DNA of 64,000 bases from Chloroflexus aggregans DSM 9485 (GTDB taxonomy: Bacteria; Chloroflexota; Chloroflexia; Chloroflexales; Chloroflexaceae): the NCBI RefSeq assembly GCF_000021945.1, contig NC_011831.1:1811353-1875352 (forward strand), given 5' to 3'. The notes under the pieces are model-generated. The model was given only the letters and a program-made list of their open reading frames with translations. It searched no databases and had not been told where the DNA came from. Below are positions 51,432-61,051 of the stretch, piece by piece (positions within the stretch are counted from its first letter, which is position 1; each line of letters begins with the position of its first letter). A program made the position numbers and the translations under genes.

Positions 51432-52037
51432 CTAGCGGCCGGCTTTGACTTGCTGTAGCTCAGCCTCACTTAACAGGGCGACATCGGCATTTTGACTCAA
51501 CTGCAACGCCCGTACATACGCAGCAATCGCCCAGCGATCCTCAGGTGGGATGCGCGCTGCATAGCTATACATTTTGCCGATACCATTCGTGATCACGTCA
51601 AAGAAATAACCGATTTGCACATTACGCAACCGGTCGTTATGAAAACTCGGTACGGTAATCGGACCGCGGTAAGCGATGACCCCTTGACCATCACCGACTA
51701 ACCCATGGCACGGGGCACAGAAGGCGTTGTAACGCGATTGACCATGGGCAAGCAACGCGGCATCGAGTTTTAGTTCGGGTGGCAACTGATCGGCCAACTG
51801 ACCATCGATCCGCCCGGTCATGAGCGGTGAATTCGGGTTGTAGCTGTTGAGTGGTACGGTATTGGCCGGTGGTGGCTGCATAGCACGGCCATCAGGAAAA
51901 AAGTCACTTACCGCGTTCGGCTTATACTTAGGCTGATCGTACATATCAACGTGACAGGCGACTAGCAACAGGCAGAGCGGCAGCCACGCCAGCCGCACCA
52001 CGCGGGTCACGATCGATTTGCGAACAGATTGCACCAT
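51432..52037 (-). CDS. actE: Alternative Complex III monohaem cytochrome c subunit ActE
   Basis: This is a 201-residue lipoprotein-type cytochrome c. The signal peptide ends in a lipobox-like LLLVAC (Cys 28). The haem site is CAPCH (107-111) in YNAFCAPCHGLVGDGQG, with the distal Met possibly in GIGKMYSYAARI. ActE is the likely exit point of electrons from ACIII, here towards the caa3 oxidase encoded downstream. Confidence 0.9.
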   Translation of the reverse strand: MVQSVRKSIVTRVVRLAWLPLCLLLVACHVDMYDQPKYKPNAVSDFFPDGRAMQPPPANTVPLNSYNPNSPLMTGRIDGQLADQLPPELKLDAALLAHGQSRYNAFCAPCHGLVGDGQGVIAYRGPITVPSFHNDRLRNVQIGYFFDVITNGIGKMYSYAARIPPEDRWAIAAYVRALQLSQNADVALLSEAELQQVKAGR

Positions 52038-52086
52038 ACGCTTCTCGTTTCTAGCACCGGCCGGTCATATACCGACCGGCCTGCTG

Positions 52087-55000
52087 CTACCCTGCACTGT
52101 GACCACCATCAAGTGATTCTTCGGGGTTACGTACCCGCGCCAGATAGCTCGTGCGCGGCTTGAGATTCAATTCGTCGAACACGGTGTAGTTATGCGGCTG
52201 CTGCTTGAGCTGTGCTACCCGACTATTGGGATCGTTGATGTTGCCGAATATGATAGCCTCGGTCGGGCAAACCTGCTGACAAGCAGCTACGACTTCACCA
52301 TCACGGATGGAGCGGTTGCCCTCAACCTTCGCCTTGATCCGAGCTGCACTGATCCGCTGTACGCAGTAGCTGCACTTCTCCATCACACCACGGTTGCGTA
52401 CCGTCACTTGCGGGTTGCGCATGAGCTTGAGGCTCTCGGTAGTCAGGTCGCTGTACTGCAAGAAGTTGAACCGGCGAACCTTAAACGGACAGTTGTTCGA
52501 GCAGTACTTCGTACCGACACAACGGTTGTACACCATATTGTTAATGCCCTCGGCATCGTGGACGGTAGCCGCCACCGGGCAGACCAGCTCGCAGGGTGCC
52601 TTCTCACAGTGAGCACAGGTCATCGGCATTAAGTATGCTTCTGGATTGTCGAGATCCTCACCGGCGTAATAGCGGTCAATCCGGATCCAGTGCATCTCAC
52701 GCCCACGAGCCACTTCGTTTTTACCGACAATCGGAATGTTGTTTTCAGCCTGGCAGGCAACTACACACGCATTGCAACCGATACACGCCGAGAGGTCGAT
52801 GACCATCCCCCACTGATTACCGGTGCTATAGTCGAAACCGGGGAGCAGTGATTGGTATTGCGGCTTCCGTTCCGGTGACCCGTACTTCTCAGCATAGACT
52901 TCTTTGGCGATATACTTCGGATCTTCTTTGAAGCGAACAAACTCACCGGCGCGCACCACATCACGTCCTTCCAACGTCCAGTGATCTTGGGTGCTGACCA
53001 GCAGATAACGCTCGTTCACAGCGGTTGCGCTCACGTCGGCCACTAGCCACGGATTGGCGCTCTGGCGCAGGCGATAGACATTGAACCCAGCGCCTTCGGC
53101 CACTCGCCCGCCATGGGTACGGCCATAGCCCAGCGTCACCGTAATCGTATCATCGGCATGACCGGGGACAATCCAGATGGGCATGCGCAACGTCCCCACC
53201 GGCGTCGTAATGTCGATCATGCGACCGTTTTCACCGGTAAGGCGTTCGAGTGCCTGATCGCGTGCTCGACCGGGCGCAGCCAAGCTGGCCGGGTCAAACG
53301 GCAGGTTGAGCAACCGGATGGCTGTGCGCGGACTCACCAGCGCGGCATTATCCCACGTCAGCTTAGTCATCGGGCGGGGCAGCTCTTGCAGCCAGCCGTT
53401 ATTGGCAAAACGCCCATCCCAGATCGCCGGATCGGGGCGGAACAACAATTCCAGACCGGTCGTAGGCGGTGGCGCCTGTAACTGTAACCCTGCGACCAAC
53501 GACACATTTACCGGCTCCAAGCGCGTTCCCTCGATCACGCCGGTGCTTAGGGCACGCTTGAAGAAATCATCAAAAGCGGCATTATCAAGACCGGTTTGCT
53601 GCTGCCAATACGTTCGGACACTATCGTAATCTGTCGTTCCGACGGCACCGTTCAGGACAGCCAGCAATTCGTGAGCGGTACGCGAGCTATAGAGAGGGCG
53701 AATGAGCGGCTGAATAATGCTCACGGTACCATCATACGCGCGCGCGTCCGACCACGACTCGAGGGGATGGGTCAATGGGATAAACCACGAGGCCTGAACC
53801 GCCGTTTCGTCTTCGTAGGGGTTCAGCACCACAACCTGCTTCGCCTGCTTCATCGCCTTGGCGAAGTTCAGATCAGCCGGTGCCGTAAAGACGGGGTTGC
53901 TATCAATAATAACCAACAGCTCAACACTACCGGCCCGTAACTCCTCAGTTAAGGTCACCAAATCCTGCGGATCGGCCGGTTGGGCAACCGGCTCGGTCAA
54001 TTCAACCGTTGTCCCCACGGCACCGAGCTGCACATTGATCGCATGGGCAATGGCATGCACAACCGGCGGCTGCGCCTCGCCCACCACGACAACTGCCCGT
54101 GAGCCGGCACGACGTAGATCGGCGGCGACGGTCGCCACCCACTTCTGCTGAACCTCGTTCAGGCCGGTCGCCGGCGCTACTGCTGTCACTCCTAACTCAT
54201 TGGCAATAGCAGCAGCCAATTGCCCGACCAGACCGGCCTGGATTGCCAGGCGGTGATCGGCAACGGCACCGGTCGGTGAGAAGACAGGCTCGGCGACGTA
54301 CAACCGACTCATTGTGGTCGTTTCGGCGCGCACCCGGCGGCGTTGCATCAGATCGCGCGCATAGCGAACCCGACCGGGACCTTCGCTAACAAAATCGACA
54401 TCGAGTGCCAAGACGACCTCAGCCTCGGCGAAGTTATAACGAGGCTCATACGGCGCCCCGAACGCCAATGCTGCACCGGCGTAGGTGTTGCTGCGGCCTA
54501 CCGGATCGTACTGAACCCAGCGTGCTGCCGGGAAGTTGGTCAATAGTTCGGCTATCTGGGCGCGTAATGTGGGCGAGGTAATGGTTGGCGTCAACAACCG
54601 CAACCCTTGACCCTGCAATGCCCGTTGCACCTGCAAGGGTTCGTTAATTGCCGTAACAAACGCCTCCCACGTACTCAGCAAACCGAACCGACGCACTGTT
54701 TCGGGTCGGTCGGGATCGTAAAGTGCCAACAACTCAGCTTGTGCGAAGGCATCAGTCGCACCGAGGCTTGCCGGATGGGCCGGATTCCCCTCGATCTTCG
54801 TTGGGCGCCCGTCGTTACTCTTTACCGTAACCCCGAGGGCGAACCCATCAAGCATGACAGCAGTGGCGTAATAGTTCGGAATGCCCGGAATCTGATCGCG
54901 CGGTGCGCGGGCAAAGGGAGCCACTTTCTCTTGCGGCTGTTTGAACGCAACGGTACAGCCGGAGAGACCGGCCAGCGCTAGCGACGCTCCCATCAGCTTG

Positions 55001-55197
55001 AGAAAAGTGCGGCGCGATACCGGATCGGCCAGCTCGCTCGCGCCCTGCGGGAACTCGCGGGCAATCAATTCGCGAAAGGCCGGCGTATCGACCAACTGAT
55101 CGAGCGAACGCCAGAACTGTTTGCCTCGCGCCTGCTGTAATTGGGCGCGCACAGCCTCGATTTCGGGCGCGGCAGGGTGAAGGTTGATCTCACTCAT
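52087..55197 (-). CDS. actB: Alternative Complex III iron-sulphur/molybdopterin-fold subunit ActB
   Basis: This is a 1036-residue fusion of a molybdopterin-oxidoreductase-like part (about 100-760, without an evident cofactor cysteine) and a ferredoxin-like part (about 800-1000). The latter has cysteine clusters CIGCNACVVAC, CAHCEKAPCELVC, CVGTKYCSNNC and CSYC, for 3Fe-4S/4Fe-4S centres. A Tat-like SRRTFLK (61-67) precedes a hydrophobic stretch ending in a lipobox-like LSGC (Cys 81). First gene of the operon. The usual downstream actC, actD and actF genes are not present. Confidence 0.93.
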   Translation of the reverse strand: MSEINLHPAAPEIEAVRAQLQQARGKQFWRSLDQLVDTPAFRELIAREFPQGASELADPVSRRTFLKLMGASLALAGLSGCTVAFKQPQEKVAPFARAPRDQIPGIPNYYATAVMLDGFALGVTVKSNDGRPTKIEGNPAHPASLGATDAFAQAELLALYDPDRPETVRRFGLLSTWEAFVTAINEPLQVQRALQGQGLRLLTPTITSPTLRAQIAELLTNFPAARWVQYDPVGRSNTYAGAALAFGAPYEPRYNFAEAEVVLALDVDFVSEGPGRVRYARDLMQRRRVRAETTTMSRLYVAEPVFSPTGAVADHRLAIQAGLVGQLAAAIANELGVTAVAPATGLNEVQQKWVATVAADLRRAGSRAVVVVGEAQPPVVHAIAHAINVQLGAVGTTVELTEPVAQPADPQDLVTLTEELRAGSVELLVIIDSNPVFTAPADLNFAKAMKQAKQVVVLNPYEDETAVQASWFIPLTHPLESWSDARAYDGTVSIIQPLIRPLYSSRTAHELLAVLNGAVGTTDYDSVRTYWQQQTGLDNAAFDDFFKRALSTGVIEGTRLEPVNVSLVAGLQLQAPPPTTGLELLFRPDPAIWDGRFANNGWLQELPRPMTKLTWDNAALVSPRTAIRLLNLPFDPASLAAPGRARDQALERLTGENGRMIDITTPVGTLRMPIWIVPGHADDTITVTLGYGRTHGGRVAEGAGFNVYRLRQSANPWLVADVSATAVNERYLLVSTQDHWTLEGRDVVRAGEFVRFKEDPKYIAKEVYAEKYGSPERKPQYQSLLPGFDYSTGNQWGMVIDLSACIGCNACVVACQAENNIPIVGKNEVARGREMHWIRIDRYYAGEDLDNPEAYLMPMTCAHCEKAPCELVCPVAATVHDAEGINNMVYNRCVGTKYCSNNCPFKVRRFNFLQYSDLTTESLKLMRNPQVTVRNRGVMEKCSYCVQRISAARIKAKVEGNRSIRDGEVVAACQQVCPTEAIIFGNINDPNSRVAQLKQQPHNYTVFDELNLKPRTSYLARVRNPEESLDGGHSAG

Positions 55198-55278
55198 TGG
55201 CGTGGCCAGACTAGATATAGGGCGGATCCAATAACCCGCTCACAAACTTGTGATTTTAGGCACATTTTTCTACGTCCG

Positions 55279-55304
55279 ATTATACTCGATGACAACCAGG
55301 TCAA
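55279..55304 (-). promoter_or_regulatory. Candidate promoter of the ACIII-oxidase operon
   Basis: On the minus strand a perfect TATAAT lies at 55284-55279, about 80 bp upstream of the actB ATG. TTGACC at 55304-55299 is only 14 bp away, shorter than ideal, so the -10 is the stronger part. The remaining intergenic sequence (55305-55618) shows no gene or known motif. Confidence 0.4.
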
Positions 55305-55618
55305 TGCAGCCGATTCCATACTTTTTGCATCCAGGTTTGGTAGCGAGTAGGAATAGCTAACCTTGCTTTCTCCCATAACGGAATAGGTTTACGACTACAC
55401 CGTACACGTTGTCATCGCGGCAAACCGGCTACTAGGATTAGTACAACCGAATTGATAGGCCGTTCTGGACGGTGGATACACCGGTACGGCAGCAAATATC
55501 TCCTCATCGAGCGCGTCTTAGTTTAGCTGCAATCCTAGCGAAACGGTCTCGGCGCATTCTTTGTGCCGCTTGGTGCAATTATAGTAGCATACCTTGAAGC
55601 AGACAAGCAACATGAACA

Positions 55619-55655
55619 AGCCCTGTGCAGGACCGGTGAATGGCTGCACAGGGCT
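55619..55655 (-). terminator. Strong hairpin downstream of glcF
   Basis: AGCCCTGTGCAG (55619-55630) pairs perfectly with CTGCACAGGGCT (55644-55655), a 12-bp stem with a 13-base loop, 24 bp after the glcF stop. On the minus strand it is followed by TGTTCATGTTGC, a weak U-tract. Confidence 0.65.
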
Positions 55656-55679
55656 GTTAGAACTGACTTATCGAGATTG

Positions 55680-57083
55680 TCAGGCAACTACCGATCTTCG
55701 ATACGACTCATCGAGCAATTCGATAATATAGCGCACTTGGACCGCTTTACCGCGCCGGCGCAGCTCACCGACCAACTGCAACGCGCAGCCAGGATTGGCC
55801 GTCGCGATAATTTCGGCGCCGGTGGTAAGGGCATTATCAATTTTACGGGCGCCAAGACTCATCGCCATGTCAGGCTGGGTGACGTTATAAATACCGGCGC
55901 TGCCACAACACAACGACGACTCGGGCATCTCTTTTATCTTCAGGCCAGGGATGGCGGTCAGCAGTGTGCGGGGTTGCGCGCTAATCCGTTGGGCATGCAC
56001 AAGGTGACACGGTTCCTGATAGGTGACGGTGACATCGAGACGACCGAGGGCCGCGCGGTTGAAGTCAATCCCGGTGAGGAATTCATGCACATCTTTGACT
56101 TTGGCACTAAAGCGTTCGGCGCGCTCACGCCACTCCGGATCATCGTGCAACAGATGGCCGTACTCTTTCATCGTACTGCCACAACCGGCGGCATTTACGA
56201 TGATCGCATCTACCCCCAAACCCTCAAATGCGGCAATATTACGCCGTGCCAACTCACGTCCACCATCAAGATCGCCACCGTGCGTATGCAGCGCCCCGCA
56301 ACAGCCTTGGTCGGGCGGGATGATCACCTCACAACCATTCTTGCGCAGGACGCGAATCGTCGCTTCGTGGACGTGAGCAAATGCCGTACTCATGATGCAG
56401 CCGGTGAGCAGCGCAACACTGTATCGCCGTTCACCCTCGGCGGGCAAGATTTGCCCGTTCGGCACGATATAGTGATCGCTGATCGGTGGTAACATCGCTT
56501 CTGTATCGGCCAACCGCAATAGTTTGAGGATGCCACTCTTGCGGGCCACCCACTGTACGCCACTCCGCTGGTACAGGCGCATCATCGTTGAGAAGAGACG
56601 AAAGACTTCCATCCGCTTGAACAACACTCCAAACACAGCACCACGCAACGCGCGCTGCCAGAGTGGTCGCGGTGGTAACTTTGGCTCCGGCGCACCCGGC
56701 GTCGCTGCCGGCCCGGCTTTACCGGCACGGGCCTGCTCGATCTGCGCACGGCTCGCTTCAAGGATCGCACCGTACTGCACCCCTGATGGGCACACCGCCT
56801 CACAAGCTCGACAATTGAGACAGAGGCTCATCTGCTCTTGAAAGACTGGGCTGGCGAGGCTAATCCGCCCTTCGTCAACCGCTTTCATCAGGTAGATGCG
56901 TCCACGCGGCGACGCCATTTCCAAACCCGTCTCGCGGTAGGTCGGACACGACGAGAGGCACAACCCGCAGTGAACACAGGTATTAATAATATCAGAGCTT
57001 GGCTTATCTTTGACGCTAAAGCCGATCAGGGGAATGACCGGCGGCGCTGACGCTGGTGATGACTGAGTCACGGTCACAGGCAT
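55680..57083 (-). CDS. glcF: Glycolate dehydrogenase iron-sulphur subunit
   Basis: This is a 467-residue protein from MPVTVTQSSPAS (AGAGGAG before the ATG, seven bases after the upstream stop). Two 4Fe-4S motifs, CVHCGLCLSSCP and CLNCRACEAVCP, are followed by two CCG domains (QGCCGALH and SSLCCGSAGIYN), as in GlcF and heterodisulphide-reductase-type subunits. It passes electrons from the flavin subunits to the membrane quinone pool. Last gene of the glc cluster. Confidence 0.93.
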   Translation of the reverse strand: MPVTVTQSSPASAPPVIPLIGFSVKDKPSSDIINTCVHCGLCLSSCPTYRETGLEMASPRGRIYLMKAVDEGRISLASPVFQEQMSLCLNCRACEAVCPSGVQYGAILEASRAQIEQARAGKAGPAATPGAPEPKLPPRPLWQRALRGAVFGVLFKRMEVFRLFSTMMRLYQRSGVQWVARKSGILKLLRLADTEAMLPPISDHYIVPNGQILPAEGERRYSVALLTGCIMSTAFAHVHEATIRVLRKNGCEVIIPPDQGCCGALHTHGGDLDGGRELARRNIAAFEGLGVDAIIVNAAGCGSTMKEYGHLLHDDPEWRERAERFSAKVKDVHEFLTGIDFNRAALGRLDVTVTYQEPCHLVHAQRISAQPRTLLTAIPGLKIKEMPESSLCCGSAGIYNVTQPDMAMSLGARKIDNALTTGAEIIATANPGCALQLVGELRRRGKAVQVRYIIELLDESYRRSVVA

Positions 57084-57090
57084 TTCTCCT

Positions 57091-59721
57091 CTAGGTACGA
57101 TTGGCAAACCAAACGGCGGTTGGATTCAGCGTGTTATGCGGATCAATTGCTACTTTTAACGCACGGACACGGTTGAGCGTGGTTGGCGATAGACCCCATA
57201 CCGACACCTGCGGCACGAAGTGCGGTGGTGCAACGAGGAGACGGGTATGGGGAATTGTATGGTACAACTCAGCGTGATAAGCGGCTATCGCCGCCGGATC
57301 GCCGGTCACCCGCAGATAGATAATCCCACTGAGCGCGTGTGCCGTAAGAGCAACCTCTACGTGTTGGCGGCGTGCGGCTTGCTCGATTGTCTGGAGAGTA
57401 GCAGCGAAACGGGATGGCCAGACGCTAAGCCGCAACAACGTCTGATCGGTCACTGCCCCATAGCGGGCGACCGTCTGCTGCCAGAAGCTTGTTTCATCAG
57501 CGCCGGCCACCACCGTCCATGCCCCGTTATGTCGGTGGGCGAGTTCTGTCACTTCTCGCATATGGCGCTCAACGGCAGCGGGATGACCTTCGGCCCGCAC
57601 GGCGACGACGAAAGCACCCGCATCGGCAAGGTATTCAACAGCGGTAGGCAGCAAACGGGTTGTGGACAGATCATCGATCAGCGCACATGCGGCAACACTT
57701 GTCGGCATCGTCATGATGGCCGTCGCACCGGCAGGCGGTTGTGGAAAGACTTTCAAGGCCACTGCCGTAATCAGACCGAGGGTGCCATAGCTGCCGGTAT
57801 AGAGCTTAACCAGATCGTAGCCGGTCACATTTTTGACCACCTGAGCACCGAGGCGCACCGGCTCACCATCCGGTTCGAGCACATCGAGTGCTAACACCCA
57901 ATCGCGAAGCGCGCCATAGCCCAGTCGGCGCGGACCATCGGCAGCGGTGGCAACTAAGCTACCGATGCTCCGGTGAGGATCGGCCACATCGAGCGGCAAC
58001 ATCTGATTATGCGGCGCGAGCAAAGCTTGCAACTCGGCCAACGTCGTACCGGCAGCCACCTTAATGGTGAGATCATCCGGTTCGTACACGAGCGGCCCGT
58101 GCCACTCCTTCGTTGAGATCGTCACAGCTTGGGGCGAACGCGCCATAGTCCCACCGGTTGGAATTACCGACAAGCCGGCGTGATAGCAAGCCTTCATCAG
58201 CACTGCGGCAGCGGCCGGCGTTTCCGGTGCAACGAATGCCCCGGGTTCGGGCGCGGCAGCGCCGTGTACCGGATCCCGCCGTTGCAACCGCTCAGCACGC
58301 GCGGCGGCCAATGCTGCCGGTGTGGTATCGGTGGGAAAGATCTTGGCCGGGTTGAAACAGCCGGTTGGATTGAACACATGATGAATTGTCGCGTGCAATT
58401 GCAACTCGGCGGGTGAGAAAAAGCGTGGCATGTATTCGCACTTCTCAAGGCCAATACCGTGCTCGCCGCTGACAACGCCGCCATTGGCAAGACTACGTTC
58501 AAGCACACCGGCAGCAATATCGTGCGCACGCCGACGCTGATCCGGATCACGTGGATCGTAGAGCACGAGCGGGTGGAGATTCCCATCACCGGCGTGAAAA
58601 ACGTTACACACCTCCATACCATACTCGGCCCGCAACCGCTCGACATGTTCCATCATCAACGGCAGCTTTGTGCGCGGTACCACCGTATCGACGAGATAGT
58701 ACGCCGGCGCAAGGCGACCAATGGCACCCGCCACCGACTTACGTGCCGTCCATACCCGCGCCTGCGTCGCCGGATCGCGGGCCGGACGCAGATCAAACGC
58801 GCCGTGGTCACGACAAATCGCGATAATCTGATCGAGCTGATCGTCTAATCCATCTTCAACGCCATCTACCTCGATAATGAGGGCCGTCGTGCCGGTCGTT
58901 TCCGGCAAACCCAAGCTATAGGCACTATTGACAGCGCGGATCGCATTGTGATCCATCACTTCCAGCGACGTCGGCAACGAACCGGCGGCAATCACAGCAC
59001 TGACTGCCGCAGCCGCAGCCACTACCGATGGAAAGAGGGCCAATACCACGCGCACCGCTTCAGGCAGCGGTGTCAGGCGCACAATAGCAGCCGTCACAAT
59101 CCCCAACGTTCCTTCACTGCCGGTCATGAGGCCGGTTAGATCGTAACCGGACTGATCGAGCACACCATCACCCGTCCAGTAACGAGAACCAGCGTGATCG
59201 ACCACTTCGACTGCCAGCACGTGATTACTCGTCACCCCGTACTTCAGACAGTGCGGACCACCGGCATTCGTTGCGATATTACCGCCGATGGTACTGGCCC
59301 GTTGCGAAGAGGGATCGGGGGCAAATTGGTAGCCAAGTGGCGCGAGATAGGCATTGAGATCGGCATTAACAACGCCGGGCTGAACGACGGCCAATCGCGA
59401 ACGAGTATCAACGGCAAGGATTTTATCCATGCGCGCCGTACTGATCATCAGCCCACCACGCAGCGGCACGGCACCACCGGCAATCCCGGTACCGGCGCCA
59501 CGCGCTACGATTGCCAAGCCGGCACGATTAGCCAACCGCACCGCTTCTGCAACCTGTTCGGCAGTGGTCGGTAACACGACAATATCCGGCGGATGGGAAA
59601 CGATCATACTGCCATCGGAGTCGTAGGTCAGCAACGCCTCCGGCGTCGTCAGCACTGCTTCTGCGCCGAGCACGGCGCGTAGCTCTTCAACCAATGCAGT
59701 TGGAGCAGCAGTTGTCGTCAC
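57091..59721 (-). CDS. GlcD-GlcE fusion FAD-linked oxidase
   Basis: This is an 876-residue protein made of two FAD-binding type-4 modules. The first (about 1-470) is GlcD-like: GAGTGIAGGAVPLRGG, DPSSQRASTIGGN, VSGEHGIGLEKCEYM. The second (about 500-876) is GlcE-like: PHRSIGSLVATAADGPRRLG, TGYDLVKLYTGSYGTLG. A short Ala/Pro-rich linker joins them. It lies between separate glcE/glcD genes and glcF, so the locus holds two sets of flavin subunits. It likely oxidises glycolate or another 2-hydroxyacid; which set pairs with GlcF is unknown. Confidence 0.88.
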   Translation of the reverse strand: MTTTAAPTALVEELRAVLGAEAVLTTPEALLTYDSDGSMIVSHPPDIVVLPTTAEQVAEAVRLANRAGLAIVARGAGTGIAGGAVPLRGGLMISTARMDKILAVDTRSRLAVVQPGVVNADLNAYLAPLGYQFAPDPSSQRASTIGGNIATNAGGPHCLKYGVTSNHVLAVEVVDHAGSRYWTGDGVLDQSGYDLTGLMTGSEGTLGIVTAAIVRLTPLPEAVRVVLALFPSVVAAAAAVSAVIAAGSLPTSLEVMDHNAIRAVNSAYSLGLPETTGTTALIIEVDGVEDGLDDQLDQIIAICRDHGAFDLRPARDPATQARVWTARKSVAGAIGRLAPAYYLVDTVVPRTKLPLMMEHVERLRAEYGMEVCNVFHAGDGNLHPLVLYDPRDPDQRRRAHDIAAGVLERSLANGGVVSGEHGIGLEKCEYMPRFFSPAELQLHATIHHVFNPTGCFNPAKIFPTDTTPAALAAARAERLQRRDPVHGAAAPEPGAFVAPETPAAAAVLMKACYHAGLSVIPTGGTMARSPQAVTISTKEWHGPLVYEPDDLTIKVAAGTTLAELQALLAPHNQMLPLDVADPHRSIGSLVATAADGPRRLGYGALRDWVLALDVLEPDGEPVRLGAQVVKNVTGYDLVKLYTGSYGTLGLITAVALKVFPQPPAGATAIMTMPTSVAACALIDDLSTTRLLPTAVEYLADAGAFVVAVRAEGHPAAVERHMREVTELAHRHNGAWTVVAGADETSFWQQTVARYGAVTDQTLLRLSVWPSRFAATLQTIEQAARRQHVEVALTAHALSGIIYLRVTGDPAAIAAYHAELYHTIPHTRLLVAPPHFVPQVSVWGLSPTTLNRVRALKVAIDPHNTLNPTAVWFANRT

Positions 59722-59766
59722 TGCGGCGCACTCCTCTTGTACAGACCGGCCCGTTGCCGGAAAGAA

Positions 59767-61047
59767 CTAGACCACAAATCGCCCCGGATTCAGGAGATGA
59801 GCCGGATCGAACTCTTGTTTAATCCGTTGCATCAATTCGCGATTGGGCACATGTGAACCGAACGCCGGTAATTCAGCGACCAACGACAGCGGTGCAGCCA
59901 GCAGTGTCGTCTGCGGGGCAGCATTGAGCAACGCAGTGTACCATTCTCGCAAAGCAGGATGTGGACCACGCACCCGCAGATAGGCTACGCCGTTCAGCGA
60001 CCGAGCCGTGCTTTGGAAAGGGAGATCGGCATGTTGCGCCGCAGTGCGAGCTTCCGTCAGGATCGTACTCAGATTGGCGGGGAGACAGGTAACACGGACA
60101 ACCAGCTCATCAGCGGTGACGAGTGCCGTTTGCGGCACATCATTAAGCGCAGCCCACAGTTGCTCGTGTTCGGCATCGCGCAATGGCTCAGCACTCACAC
60201 CGAATTGGGTGGCAAAGGCCGTCACATCACGCACGTGACGCTCGACCGCTGCCGGCAACCCCTCAGTACGCACCGCTAAAGCATACGATGCACCGGTTAC
60301 CGCTACTCCTTCGACATACTCAACGGCTACCGGTGTCAGTTGGCTGACAGCAATGGCATTGGCCACTTTCCACAACGGCGCCGGAGTTGCAGCCCGACAC
60401 AGAATACTTGCCGCGGCACGTGGTTGTGGAATTAGCTTGAAATTGGCCGATGCGATAATCGCCAGCGTACCAAAACTTCCCAAATACAGCTTCATCATAT
60501 CGAAGCCGCTCACATTCTTGACCACCATACCGCCGGCTTTCGACACACGACCGGTCGCTTCGACAACCTTGATCCCGATCAGTAGATCGCGGGCCGAGCC
60601 ATAGCCAAGCCGACGCGGGCCATCCACCGCTGTGGCCAACAAACCACCGACGGTTGCCCGGGCAGGCAATGGGGCATCGAGCGGCAACATCTGCCGATTC
60701 TCGGCCAACGCCGCACTCAACGCACCGAGCGTCAGACCGGCCTCAACCGAAATGGTCAAATCATCAGGTGTATAATCGAGAATCCGGTGCAGACGATGGG
60801 TCTCAATCACCACAAACGGCCGATTAGGCGGACGCCCCCATGATTGCTGGGTACCACCACCCCATGGCACGATCGCCAATGGTTCCGCAGCGAGGCGGGC
60901 TACCGTCTGAGACAACTCATCAATGGAGCCGGGGGCAACAGCCAAGAGCGGCGTTTGACCATAAATCTGGCGATCGGCGGGTTGTTCACAGATATGGGCT
61001 TCACCGCAGATCGCGGCCAAATCGGTTTGCAACGATGCAAGCTTCAT
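59767..61047 (-). CDS. glcE: Glycolate dehydrogenase FAD-binding subunit GlcE
   Basis: This 426-residue protein has one FAD-binding type-4 domain: IVPWGGGTQQSWG near residue 60, ATVGGLLATAVDGPRRLGYG near 130 and VKNVSGFDMMKLYLGSFGTL near 175. The C-terminus is EFDPAHLLNPGRFVV. It begins four bases after glcD, so the two are translationally close. It resembles the second half of the adjacent fusion protein. Confidence 0.9.
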   Translation of the reverse strand: MKLASLQTDLAAICGEAHICEQPADRQIYGQTPLLAVAPGSIDELSQTVARLAAEPLAIVPWGGGTQQSWGRPPNRPFVVIETHRLHRILDYTPDDLTISVEAGLTLGALSAALAENRQMLPLDAPLPARATVGGLLATAVDGPRRLGYGSARDLLIGIKVVEATGRVSKAGGMVVKNVSGFDMMKLYLGSFGTLAIIASANFKLIPQPRAAASILCRAATPAPLWKVANAIAVSQLTPVAVEYVEGVAVTGASYALAVRTEGLPAAVERHVRDVTAFATQFGVSAEPLRDAEHEQLWAALNDVPQTALVTADELVVRVTCLPANLSTILTEARTAAQHADLPFQSTARSLNGVAYLRVRGPHPALREWYTALLNAAPQTTLLAAPLSLVAELPAFGSHVPNRELMQRIKQEFDPAHLLNPGRFVV

Positions 61048-61051
61048 GCGA